Below are positions 44,731 through 53,440 of a DNA stretch of 64,000 bases, one piece after another. Source of the stretch: Metabacillus arenae (GTDB lineage: Bacteria; Bacillota; Bacilli; Bacillales; Bacillaceae); contig NZ_JACXAI010000010.1 in assembly GCF_014773385.1 (NCBI RefSeq), positions 107,769 to 171,768 of the forward strand, in the 5' to 3' direction. The notes beneath the pieces were generated by a model. It was not told the origin of the DNA and searched no databases. It saw only the letters and a program-made list of their open reading frames with translations. Position 1 is the first letter of the stretch. Each line of letters opens with the position of its first letter. The translations under genes and the position numbers were made by a program.

Positions 44731-45685
44731 AACGGTTCTTGATCAGCAAGTTTGCCTTATATTAGATCGAATCAACAAAAAAATGCAAGAATTGGGACAC
44801 CCTTCATTAGATGTATTAACACCAGAAGAGTCACGTTATTTTTACAAGGAAGCAAGAAAATTCTTTATAGGAATTGCTATCCATGATGTTTTTGTGAAAC
44901 AAGAGGTTATTCAGTGCACTGGTTATGATCTTCCGATTAGAATTTATACACCTAAAGGAGAAGGTCCTTTTCCAGTCCTGCTTTATTTTCATGGGGGCGG
45001 GTGGGTATTTGGGGATCTGGACAGCTGCGATCAAATTTGCCGTTACATATCAAAGCATGCAGAATGTCTCGTTCTTTCTGTAGGTTACCGGCTCTCACCA
45101 GAGAATAAATATCCCGCAGCAATCGAGGATGCTATATCTTCGCTTAGTTGGACATTTAACCATATTAGTTCTTTAAATGGCAGATTAGACCGAGTTTGTG
45201 TAGGTGGGGAAAGCTCTGGCGGCAACATCGCTACAGCCTGCGCTTTAAAATGGAAAGAAATAAACAACCTTCCTATTCACAGCCAGCTGCTGATTACTCC
45301 CGTGACAAACCATGCCTGCGACACCCCCTCTTTCCAGGCTGATTACTCATACAACTTAACCAAAGAGAAAATGGTCTGGTTCTGGTCCCATTACTTGAAA
45401 AATGAAGAAGAAGGTTTTGATCAATATGCATCACCATTACGAGCGGAAAGCTTAATCGGCATGCCGAAAACACTATTAATTACAGCAGAGCTTGATCCTT
45501 TGCGAGACGAAGGTAAGCTATACGCGAAAAGGCTGCAGGAGCAATTGATTGAAGTGGACTATGTGAATTATCCAGGACTCGTCCATAGCTTTATCAACAT
45601 GATTGGAGAAGCAGAGACCGCTAAAAGAGCCGTGGACGATATAGTAGAAAGATTCCGAGAGCTGATTGAATGTGAAGGTGAATAA
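44720..45685 (+). CDS. HSL-family alpha/beta hydrolase (esterase), Fur-controlled
   Basis: Cytosolic esterase of 321 residues, family IV/hormone-sensitive-lipase type. The oxyanion motif is FHGGGWVFGD and the nucleophile Ser lies in VGGESSGGNIATA. Catalytic Asp in ITAELDPLRDEG and His in GLVHSFINM. It overlaps the acyltransferase gene by 11 bases and shares its Fur-regulated promoter. It may remove or exchange an acyl group, or open a siderophore to release iron (both inferences; the citrate-hydroxamate type made nearby has amide, not ester, links). Confidence 0.85.
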   Translation: MAIKTVLDQQVCLILDRINKKMQELGHPSLDVLTPEESRYFYKEARKFFIGIAIHDVFVKQEVIQCTGYDLPIRIYTPKGEGPFPVLLYFHGGGWVFGDLDSCDQICRYISKHAECLVLSVGYRLSPENKYPAAIEDAISSLSWTFNHISSLNGRLDRVCVGGESSGGNIATACALKWKEINNLPIHSQLLITPVTNHACDTPSFQADYSYNLTKEKMVWFWSHYLKNEEEGFDQYASPLRAESLIGMPKTLLITAELDPLRDEGKLYAKRLQEQLIEVDYVNYPGLVHSFINMIGEAETAKRAVDDIVERFRELIECEGE

Positions 45686-45783
45686 ATTAAAGTGCATTCC
45701 ATTCTGTCAGAAATGAGTGTAATTAAATGGAGAAAGAAGCAATCATTCAGATATCAGTGCAATAATTTCAACCAATCAAAATG

Positions 45784-45816
45784 AGGGCTGATCTCACAAA
45801 GAGATCCAGCCCTTTT
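45784..45816. terminator. Bidirectional terminator between convergent genes
   Basis: AGGGCTG-ATCTC / GAGAT-CCAGCCCT stem with TTTT on the plus side and a T-rich flank on the minus side. Confidence 0.8.
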
Positions 45817-45817
45817 C

Positions 45818-46357
45818 TTAATAGTAAGGCGATATCATCAAATAAACAATAACGCCTGTAAAGCTTACGTACAACCAAATTGGCATGCTCCATCTAACAA
45901 TTTTTCTGTGCTTTGTTATTTGTCCGGTCCATCCCCAAATCAGCGAGAAAAGGGCAAGCGGGACAATGATAGCTGCCAAAAAACTATGTGTGATTAGAAT
46001 AAAAAAGTAAACGGTTCTTAAGAAACCTTCTCCACCGTAACGTGTCGTTTCAACTGACAAAAAGTGATAGGTCAAATAAGATACACAGAAGAGCAATGTC
46101 GTCGTAAAAGCGGCCAAGATGAATCCTTTATGAAGCTTAATATTTTTCTTTTTAATCGCAAAGAGAGCTACCAATAAAAAGACAAATGTAAAGCTATTTA
46201 AAATCGCATTGATCCTTGGGAAGATTTTAATATCAAACGTAACATCTCCGCCATACCCAATCGGCCCAAAAAAGAGGGCGAGGATCAGTGTGTTGACAAC
46301 AATGGACAAAGTGATTACGATGCCTGTATAGTTTTTACCTTTATTTGTGTGTTCCAT
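45818..46357 (-). CDS. DUF420 membrane protein (YozB/CtaM-like)
   Basis: 179 residues, five predicted membrane segments (for example IVITLSIVVNTLILALFFGP). Histidines sit in helices of the kind kept in this family (LHKGFILAAF, YLTYHFLSVETTRYGG, THSFLAAIIVPLAL). Known members help assemble haem-copper terminal oxidases. ATG 46357 has AAGGAG at 7 bases; the earlier ATG touches the RBS. Alone in its transcript. Confidence 0.82.
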   Translation of the reverse strand: MEHTNKGKNYTGIVITLSIVVNTLILALFFGPIGYGGDVTFDIKIFPRINAILNSFTFVFLLVALFAIKKKNIKLHKGFILAAFTTTLLFCVSYLTYHFLSVETTRYGGEGFLRTVYFFILITHSFLAAIIVPLALFSLIWGWTGQITKHRKIVRWSMPIWLYVSFTGVIVYLMISPYY

Positions 46358-46449
46358 GGTCATTCTCCTTAAATGTGAGGTACCTCTATCTTATCATGCA
46401 AGACTCCTGCCAAATTCGACAATAATTCGAACCATGCTGGCACCTGCAA

Positions 46450-46486
46450 TAAATAGGCTGACTCCAAGTTATCATAAGAGTCAGCC
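46450..46486 (-). terminator. Hairpin after the isomerase remnant
   Basis: GGCTGACTC / GAGTCAGCC perfect 9-base stem with a 13-base loop. Leftward tail TATTTATTG. It lies 14 bases past the stop of the remnant gene. Confidence 0.55.
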
Positions 46487-46499
46487 GACACACAAATAG

Positions 46500-46661
46500 T
46501 CAATTTGTTATTTTTCTTAAACTTTCCAAGTTAGCAGAAAGGCTCTCAAAAGGATCACCTTCAAATTCTTCCTGCTCTACAGTATACCATTTTACCCCGT
46601 GTTTTCTGGCTTCGTTAATGATAGAAGCAATATCAATTTCTCCACCACTTAAAGATACATT
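46500..46661 (-). pseudogene. C-terminal remnant of a sugar phosphate isomerase/epimerase
   Basis: A short minus-strand frame gives SGGEIDIASIINEARKHG, then VKWYTVEQEEFEGDPFESL and SANLESLRKITN before the stop. This is the characteristic end of xylose-isomerase-like TIM-barrel (IolE-type) proteins. Only about 53 codons remain, and upstream sequence is replaced by the promoter region of the siderophore operon. The terminator of the lost gene is still present. Confidence 0.65.
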
Positions 46662-46810
46662 TCATTCTATGAAAAATTTTACCCCAAAATTTTTTTAAAA
46701 CCGAAGAGAAAAGGATAAACCTAACATTATTTGAAAAAAAAATCATTCATAAGGCCTAGAAATTTTAAAAAGGATAGAAAAAAATCATTGATAATAGTTC
46801 TCAAGTACAG

Positions 46811-46873
46811 TTGACGATGATAATCATTTTCAATTATTGTAGTAGAAGAAAAGTTAATTGAAAATAATTATCA
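46811..46873 (+). promoter_or_regulatory. Fur-regulated promoter of the siderophore operon
   Basis: TTGACG (46811-46816), an 18-base spacer and TATTGT (46835-46840). Fur box 1 TGATAATCATTTTCA (46818-46832) fills the spacer. Fur box 2 TGAAAATAATTATCA (46859-46873) lies just before the RBS. Each matches the 7-1-7 consensus at 13 of 14 positions. Confidence 0.88.
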
Positions 46874-46893
46874 ATAAAAAGGAGTGCTTTTCA

Positions 46894-48240
46894 TTGATTT
46901 CAACATATGCTTCCAAAAATAAGGAATTATTAGAGCAACAAACAAAACGGGAATCTAATGCTCGTTCTTATCCGCGAAGAATACCGATAGCCATTAATGA
47001 AGCAGAAGGGATCTTTGTCAAGGATGCAGACGGGAAAAGCTATTACGATTGTTTAGCCGGAGCAGGAACACTCGCATTAGGCCATAACCACCCTGTAGTC
47101 ATTGAAGCATTGGAGAAAGTGATTTATGATAAGAGACCTTTACATACATTAGATTTGACGACACCTGTTAAGGAAGGATTTATTGATGAAGTTTTTGCAA
47201 GCTTGCCTAAAGAATTTGCCAGCAGAGCGAAAATCCAATTTTGCGGGCCTACTGGAGGAGATGCGATTGAGGCAGCTATTAAGCTAGTAAAAACGGCTAC
47301 TGGGAGAAGAAGTATTTTATCCTTCCAAGGAGGATACCATGGAGCCACACATGGCACGATGGCGTTAAGCGGAAATTTAGCTCCAAAGGAAAAAGTAAAT
47401 GGTCTGATGCCTGATGTCCACTTCCTCCCGTATCCATATGAATATAGATGCCCATTTGGTGTAGGTGGAGAGGAATGCCATAAAATAAGCAGTCGATATA
47501 TTGAAAATGTATTAGATGACCCTGAAAGCGGGATCCTGCCGCCGGCCGGGATGATTTTTGAAGCTGTTCAAGGAGAAGGAGGATCAATTCCTGCACCGGT
47601 CGATTGGATGAAAGAAATGAGAAGAATTACGAAGGAGCGTCAAATCCCATTAATTATTGACGAAGTTCAGACCGGTATTGGGAGAACTGGGAAATTGTTC
47701 GCATTCGAACATGCTGACATCATTCCAGATGTTATCGTTCTTTCTAAAGCTATTGGTGGAAGCCTGCCATTATCAGTTGTCATTTATGATCAAGATCTGG
47801 ATGTTTGGTCACCTGGAGCACACATAGGGACATTCAGAGGGAATCAAATGGCAATGGCGACAGGAGCAGCTACACTCAAATTTATTAAAGAACATAAGCT
47901 GGATGAGCATGCAGAAAAAATGGGAAAAAAGCTGCAAGACTTCATAAAAGAACTAAATGCGCCTGAAATAGGTGATGTTAGGGGACGCGGCTTAATGATT
48001 GGTGCCGAAATAGTAGATCCCTATTTATCTCCCTCTAAAACAGGAAGTTATCCTGCAAATCCTCAGCTTGCAAGCAGAATACAGAGAGAATGCTTTGATC
48101 GGGGATTAATCTTAGAGGTAGGCGGAAGACATGGCAGTGTTGTGCGGTTCCTGCCGCCGCTTATTGTCACAGAAAGACAGTTAGATGATATTTGCAGCAT
48201 ATTTAAGGAAGCTGTAAAAGCAGCGGTCAAGGCGGGGTGA
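46894..48240 (+). CDS. Diaminobutyrate-2-oxoglutarate aminotransferase (RhbA-like)
   Basis: Class III PLP aminotransferase, 448 residues, making L-2,4-diaminobutyrate from aspartate semialdehyde and glutamate. Substrate and PLP motifs: CLAGAGTLALGHNHP, FCGPTGGDAIEAAIKLVK, FQGGYHGATHGTMAL, IIDEVQTGIGRTG and VLSKAIGGSLPL with the PLP lysine. First gene of the operon, supplying the precursor for the decarboxylase. Start at TTG 46894, 9 bases from AAAAGGAG. The frame extends back to another TTG inside Fur box 2, which cannot be the start. Confidence 0.93.
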   Translation: MISTYASKNKELLEQQTKRESNARSYPRRIPIAINEAEGIFVKDADGKSYYDCLAGAGTLALGHNHPVVIEALEKVIYDKRPLHTLDLTTPVKEGFIDEVFASLPKEFASRAKIQFCGPTGGDAIEAAIKLVKTATGRRSILSFQGGYHGATHGTMALSGNLAPKEKVNGLMPDVHFLPYPYEYRCPFGVGGEECHKISSRYIENVLDDPESGILPPAGMIFEAVQGEGGSIPAPVDWMKEMRRITKERQIPLIIDEVQTGIGRTGKLFAFEHADIIPDVIVLSKAIGGSLPLSVVIYDQDLDVWSPGAHIGTFRGNQMAMATGAATLKFIKEHKLDEHAEKMGKKLQDFIKELNAPEIGDVRGRGLMIGAEIVDPYLSPSKTGSYPANPQLASRIQRECFDRGLILEVGGRHGSVVRFLPPLIVTERQLDDICSIFKEAVKAAVKAG

Positions 48241-48246
48241 AGGTTG

Positions 48247-49758
48247 GTGGAAAGAGAATTTGACGAATTTTTTCTGCATGAAAATGAAAAAGGCAAGCTG
48301 GCATACCTGGAGATTGTTCAGCAAACAGTCGAAATCCTCCTGAATTCATATCCTGGGAAAGGGTCTCCATATAACGGCAAAACGCCAGAGGCTCTTAAAG
48401 AAGAAATAGAAAGATTAGCTGCTATACAGGCAGAAGGAGAATCAGCGGAAATCGTCATGAGGGAAATAGGAGATTACGTAGTGGCAAACAGTATCCATGT
48501 CACTCACCCTACAAGTATGGCTCATTTGCATTGTCCGCCGCTGATTCCTGCATTGGCTGCAGAAATGGTAATCAGTCAATTAAATCAATCGATGGACTCG
48601 TGGGATCAAAGCATGTCGGCAACATATGTAGAGGAAAAAATGGTGAAGTGGCTTTGTCAGAGAATGAGATTATCAGATGGGGCAGACGGAACCTTTACAA
48701 GCGGGGGAACCCAGTCTAACTATATGGGGTTATTGCTTGCAAGAAACAGCTATTGTGAAAAGGTATTTAATACGGATGTCAAAAGAAGCGGCCTCCCAAA
48801 AGACGGTCATCGCCTGCGCATTCTTTGTTCAGAGAACGCTCATTTCACTGTAAAGAAATCTGCTTCACAGTTAGGGCTTGGGGAGGATGCAGTCCTGTTA
48901 GTGAAAACTGATGAACAGCACCGTTTATGTACAGTGGATCTTCAGAAAAAACTATCAGAATTAAAGGAGCAGCAGCTTCTTCCAATAGCCATTGTGGCAA
49001 CGTGTGGAACAACGGACTTTGGAAGTATTGATCCGCTGGTAGAAATTGCTGATATAGCAAATGAGCATGAAATATGGCTCCATATAGATGCAGCTTACGG
49101 CGGAGCCTTCATGCTAAGTCATGAAAACCTTCAGAAAATAGCCGGGCTGGAGCTTGCAGATTCAGTTACTATTGATTTTCATAAGCTGTTTTACCAGCCG
49201 ATCAGCTGCGGGGCCTTCTTTGTAAAAGATTCTATAAACTTCAAGTATATCCAGCATTATGCAGAATACTTGAATCCTGAGGAAGATGAAGAGGAGGGAA
49301 TCCCGCACCTTGTAAATAAATCGATCCAAACAACAAGAAGGTTTGATGCTCTAAAACTATATGTTTCTTTGAAAATTCTAGGCACAAAAAGGTTTGGAGA
49401 GATGATTGACCGAACGGTAAGGCTTGCTAAACAAACGGCAGCTCTTCTAAGGGATACCAAAGACTTTAGTCTATTAAATCCGGAGCCTGAGCTGAACGCC
49501 CTTGTTTTTCGCTACGAACCAGCTGATCTTGACCCAAAGAAGCTAAATAAATTGTCAAGATTCATACATCGCGAGCTCTGGCAGAAGGGCATCGCAGTAG
49601 CGGCAAAAACAACGATTAATCAAAATCTTTATCTGAAGTTTACCTTGCTGAACCCAAGGACCACTTTACTTGATATTCAAAAAGTTGTTCACGAAATTAC
49701 AGCCTTAGGAAAATCGTTTACTGAAAAGGAGGGGAAATCATTTGAAAAAATTAGCTGA
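48247..49758 (+). CDS. L-2,4-diaminobutyrate decarboxylase (RhbB-like)
   Basis: PLP-dependent group II decarboxylase, 503 residues, producing 1,3-diaminopropane, the diamine backbone of schizokinen-type siderophores. Motifs: HPTSMAHLHCPPLIPALAAEM, GTFTSGGTQSNYMGLL, HIDAAYGGAFML, and DFHKLFYQPISCGAFF with the PLP lysine. It follows the aminotransferase by a few bases. The start is GTG 48247 or TTG 48244, both just after GGGGTGAAGG. It overlaps the next gene by 17 bases. Confidence 0.93.
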   Translation: MEREFDEFFLHENEKGKLAYLEIVQQTVEILLNSYPGKGSPYNGKTPEALKEEIERLAAIQAEGESAEIVMREIGDYVVANSIHVTHPTSMAHLHCPPLIPALAAEMVISQLNQSMDSWDQSMSATYVEEKMVKWLCQRMRLSDGADGTFTSGGTQSNYMGLLLARNSYCEKVFNTDVKRSGLPKDGHRLRILCSENAHFTVKKSASQLGLGEDAVLLVKTDEQHRLCTVDLQKKLSELKEQQLLPIAIVATCGTTDFGSIDPLVEIADIANEHEIWLHIDAAYGGAFMLSHENLQKIAGLELADSVTIDFHKLFYQPISCGAFFVKDSINFKYIQHYAEYLNPEEDEEEGIPHLVNKSIQTTRRFDALKLYVSLKILGTKRFGEMIDRTVRLAKQTAALLRDTKDFSLLNPEPELNALVFRYEPADLDPKKLNKLSRFIHRELWQKGIAVAAKTTINQNLYLKFTLLNPRTTLLDIQKVVHEITALGKSFTEKEGKSFEKIS

Positions 49759-51505
49759 ACAAGCGACCATTCAAAGCTTTTTAAATTGTTATTTAAGAGA
49801 GACAGAGAATTATAGAGAAGAAGACTCTGCTATTTATTTTTCAAAGGATGAAAATGTGACTAAAGCCATCATTATCCCTTTAAAATCTCAGCACATTCAG
49901 CTTATCACAGGAATCAGCTATTGGTCAGAAACAGGAAGGCATTTATTCGCCTTTCCGCTTTATTATCAAGTGATAGGAAAGGAAGACTTGATTCCTCTGG
50001 ATTATGTAACACTTACAGCGGCTATCACGAAAGAACTCCTGCTTGAACAAAACCGCCTGGATTCAGAGGATGAATTAATGCTTCGTGTGATTTTAAGCTG
50101 TAAAAATATTGAACATTATCTTCAAAAAAGAGGTGATGAGGAGAAGGATTTTACAACGTTTATTGAGGCAGAACAGTCGCTCTTGCTTGGACACCTTCTT
50201 CATCCTACACCAAAAAGCAAGCAAGGAATTACTACAGAGGAAGAAGAGATTTATTCTCCAGAATTAAAAGGTTCTTTCCAGTTAGATTACTTTAAGGCTC
50301 ATAAAACGATTGTCGCTCAAGACTCAAGCCTCAAGCAATCAGCGGCCAATCTATTAAAAGAAGAATTAAAAAAAGACATGTCTATTTCTCAAAGCTTTTT
50401 GAAAGAACATGCAGAGAATCCTGACTATATCTTGATTCCTGCCCACCCTCTTCAATCGAAAATATTACTGGAAAAACCTGAAGTAAAGGAGCTTATGGCG
50501 GCGGAAAAACTAATTTACTTGGGAGCACATGGCCAAGCCTTTTCAGCAACTTCTTCAATGAGAACTGTATATAGCAAACACTCGTCTTTTATGTTCAAAT
50601 TCTCTGTTCCTGTAAAAATCACAAATTCTCTCAGAGTGAATTTACAAAAAGAACTTGATCGGGGAGTTGAAGTTGGAAGGCTCCTTCAAACAAAGCTAGG
50701 GGATCTTTTAAATGAAAATAATCCTGGATTTTCAGTTATTCAAGATCCTGCCTATTTGAACATAGAAGGCGTCCCAGGATTTGAAGTTGTTTTTCGGGAA
50801 AATCCTTTTTCCAAAAACGAGGATGTCACACTGATTGCAGGGCTTTGCCAAGATGACCCTTTTAAAGGCAAAACAAAGCTAGAGCGAGTGATCAGACAAT
50901 TAGCTGAAAAGGAAGAAAGAACAACGGAACAAGTAAGCAAGGACTGGTTCACCCGCTATCTTTCTCTTTCACTTGAGCCCCTCTACTGGCTATACGAAAA
51001 TTATGGATTAGCATTAGAGGCTCATCAGCAAAATTCTGTCGTGAAGCTGGAGAATGGGTATCCTATTCATTTTTATTATCGAGATAATCAGGGCTATTAT
51101 TATGCAGAATCAAAAGCAAATGAATTGAAATCATTGCTGCCAGAATTAAGCATGAAGAGTGAAACGATTTGTACCCAGGATGTGGCAGAAGAACGTTTCC
51201 GTTACTATTTCTTTTTTAATCACTTGTTTGGGTTAATCAATGGGTTTGGAGCGGCACGGTTAATTGAAGAATCAAAGCTGCTTAATCTATTATCAGAAAA
51301 ACTAGAGGAGCTTGCTAATAAAAGCACTTACGCAGCCTCCTTGCTGAGAAGCTTATTGGATGAAAAAAAGCTTCCATGTAAAGCAAACCTGCTAACTCGT
51401 TTCCATGATATGGACGAATTAGTCGGTTCTTTGGAAACTCAGTCCGTTTATACAATGATTAAGAACCCTTTATATCAACGGGAGGCGTCTCTCTATGAAG
51501 TTTGA
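49742..51505 (+). CDS. IucA/IucC-family NIS synthetase (RhbC-like)
   Basis: NRPS-independent siderophore synthetase, 587 residues, which joins citrate to an amine or hydroxamate using ATP. The family signature HPLQSKILLEKPEV (with IPAHP) and the GQAFSATSSMRTVY region are clear. The C-terminal FhuF-like part contains LEAHQQNSVVKLENG and YYFFFNHLFGLINGFG. TTG start with AAGGAGGGG 6 bases upstream, inside the end of the decarboxylase gene. With the second synthetase at 53441 it would condense two N-acetyl-N-hydroxy-diaminopropane arms with citrate. Confidence 0.93.
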   Translation: MKKLAEQATIQSFLNCYLRETENYREEDSAIYFSKDENVTKAIIIPLKSQHIQLITGISYWSETGRHLFAFPLYYQVIGKEDLIPLDYVTLTAAITKELLLEQNRLDSEDELMLRVILSCKNIEHYLQKRGDEEKDFTTFIEAEQSLLLGHLLHPTPKSKQGITTEEEEIYSPELKGSFQLDYFKAHKTIVAQDSSLKQSAANLLKEELKKDMSISQSFLKEHAENPDYILIPAHPLQSKILLEKPEVKELMAAEKLIYLGAHGQAFSATSSMRTVYSKHSSFMFKFSVPVKITNSLRVNLQKELDRGVEVGRLLQTKLGDLLNENNPGFSVIQDPAYLNIEGVPGFEVVFRENPFSKNEDVTLIAGLCQDDPFKGKTKLERVIRQLAEKEERTTEQVSKDWFTRYLSLSLEPLYWLYENYGLALEAHQQNSVVKLENGYPIHFYYRDNQGYYYAESKANELKSLLPELSMKSETICTQDVAEERFRYYFFFNHLFGLINGFGAARLIEESKLLNLLSEKLEELANKSTYAASLLRSLLDEKKLPCKANLLTRFHDMDELVGSLETQSVYTMIKNPLYQREASLYEV

Positions 51506-52079
51506 TTATGAGCACTTCGATGAACAAATTCAAAAGAGGATTTCCTTTCGAAAGGTAGATGAGGTTCAAGATTTTCCGAGGCTGTATCAATGGATGCATA
51601 AAGAGCATGTGATCCCTTATTGGAACTTAAATATTCCAGAGAAAGCCTATCAAGCTCATTTGAAAAAGGCATTAGATGATCAGCATCAAACATTATATAT
51701 CGGATATATAGATGACAAACCAATGAGCTACTGGGAGGCCTACTGGGTCCAAGAGGATGTTATCGAGAACTATTATCCTTTTGATACATACGATCAGGGC
51801 ATCCACTTATTGATAGGGGAGGAAGAATTCCTTGGAAAGGGAATGGCCTTACCATTACTTCGAGCAATGGTCCAATTTCAATTTTTGAACCAGAAGACAA
51901 GAAAAATTGTCGCAGAACCAGATATCAGAAATGAGAAAATGGTCCATGTATTTAAGAAATGCGGTTTTGAGCCGGTAAAGCCAATTCAATTACCTGATAA
52001 AACAGGATTATTAATGTATTGCCAAAGGCAATTGTTTGAAAGCAGGTGGAGCTATGGAACAGCCAACATATTCACGTGA
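51495..52079 (+). CDS. Siderophore GNAT acetyltransferase (RhbD/IucB-like)
   Basis: 194 residues. It acetylates N-hydroxy-1,3-diaminopropane with acetyl-CoA to form the hydroxamate. Family pattern: LYQWMHKEHVIPYWNLNIP, YIGYIDDKPMSYWEAYW, DQGIHLLIGEEEFLGKGMALPLLRA and EPDIRNEKMVHVFKKCGF. Overlaps its neighbours on both sides (11 and 26 bases), typical of a tightly coupled operon. A diverged paralogue lies at 44110-44730. Confidence 0.93.
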   Translation: MKFDYEHFDEQIQKRISFRKVDEVQDFPRLYQWMHKEHVIPYWNLNIPEKAYQAHLKKALDDQHQTLYIGYIDDKPMSYWEAYWVQEDVIENYYPFDTYDQGIHLLIGEEEFLGKGMALPLLRAMVQFQFLNQKTRKIVAEPDIRNEKMVHVFKKCGFEPVKPIQLPDKTGLLMYCQRQLFESRWSYGTANIFT

Positions 52080-53421
52080 TGAAATATATGATGTTATCGG
52101 CATCGGACTAGGTCCATTTAATTTAGGATTAGCTGCTTTGCTTGAGCCTGTAGCTGAAATAAAAGGTCTCTTTTTCGAGAGAAATCAACAATTTAACTGG
52201 CATCCCGGTGTTATGATTGATGGAACAACTCTGCAGGTTCCCTTTATGGCCGATCTTGTCACAATGGCTGATGCAACAAGCAAATACAGCTATCTTAGTT
52301 ATTTGCAAGAGCATCAAAGGCTGTACCATTATTATTTTCTAGAAAACTTTCATATCCATAGAAAAGAATATAATCATTATTGTCAATGGGCGGCTGGCAA
52401 GCTGAATTCCTGCCGGTTTGGAATGAATGTTAGGCATGTTTCTTTAACTGAACAAGCTGGCAGGCCCCTTTATGAGCTTGAAGTATGGAACGAAAAATCA
52501 GGACAGCTCGAGATCTATTTCACTAAACATCTTGTGATAGGAATCGGCACCACCCCAGTTATTCCTGAACATTTAGCCGAGCATGTGGATGAATCATTTT
52601 TTCATTCGTCACAGTACATGAATCATAAGCAGAGAATTCTATCTTCGAATTCCATTACAGTGGTCGGATCAGGGCAAAGTGCAGCTGAAGTTTTCCAGGA
52701 TTTATTGAAAGAACAAGAGCTGCGCGGATATTCGCTAAACTGGCTCACTCGTTCGAAAGGGTTCTTTCCAATGGAATATTCAAAGCTAGGATTAGAGTAT
52801 TTTTCACCAGACTATATTGAATTTTTCTATTCGCTCTCTCAACAGAAAAAGGATGAGCTTCTTCCGAAACAAGACTTGCTTTATAAAGGCATAAGTGCAG
52901 CAACCATTGCTGAAATCTACGATGAGCTATATAGAAGAACGATTGCAAATGAAAGCATCGATATTCGCCTGCAAGCCATGACAGAAGTTTGTGAAGCGAG
53001 AAAAGACAGCGGTATTTGGAATCTAACCTGTAAAAATTGGGTAAGCGGAGAAATGAATGCACAAAGCTCCGAGGTTGTTATTTTCGGAACAGGCTATAAG
53101 CAAACAGAACCGTTTTTTCTGAATGGAATTACCCATTTCATTCAACGTGATGATAAAGAAAGGCTGGTTATTGATCGCCATTATGCTTTAAAACAAACCA
53201 GCTATACAGAAAATCAAATATTTATTCAAAATGGTGAGCTTCATTCACATGGAGTCGGGGCACCGGATTTAGGATTAGGAGCGTACAGAAATTCTGTGAT
53301 TATAAATCAGCTTGCTGGCAGAGAAGTATACCCTGTTCAACAAAAAAATGTATTTCAAACATTTAGCCAAACTCAAACAAAAGAATCAAACGCATTATAT
53401 CATGCTATGACTTCATCTTAA
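52054..53421 (+). CDS. Diamine N-monooxygenase (RhbE/IucD-like)
   Basis: FAD- and NADPH-dependent N-hydroxylating monooxygenase, 455 residues. FAD site VIGIGLGPFNLGLAALLEP, NADPH site VVGSGQSAAEVFQDLL, and the C-terminal FGTGYKQ and GVGAPDLGLGAYRNS typical of ornithine/lysine hydroxylases. It hydroxylates 1,3-diaminopropane. ATG 52054 follows AGGTGG; the in-frame TTG at 52036 has no RBS. Confidence 0.93.
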   Translation: MEQPTYSRDEIYDVIGIGLGPFNLGLAALLEPVAEIKGLFFERNQQFNWHPGVMIDGTTLQVPFMADLVTMADATSKYSYLSYLQEHQRLYHYYFLENFHIHRKEYNHYCQWAAGKLNSCRFGMNVRHVSLTEQAGRPLYELEVWNEKSGQLEIYFTKHLVIGIGTTPVIPEHLAEHVDESFFHSSQYMNHKQRILSSNSITVVGSGQSAAEVFQDLLKEQELRGYSLNWLTRSKGFFPMEYSKLGLEYFSPDYIEFFYSLSQQKKDELLPKQDLLYKGISAATIAEIYDELYRRTIANESIDIRLQAMTEVCEARKDSGIWNLTCKNWVSGEMNAQSSEVVIFGTGYKQTEPFFLNGITHFIQRDDKERLVIDRHYALKQTSYTENQIFIQNGELHSHGVGAPDLGLGAYRNSVIINQLAGREVYPVQQKNVFQTFSQTQTKESNALYHAMTSS

Positions 53422-53440
53422 TGAAAGGGGAGAATCGACA

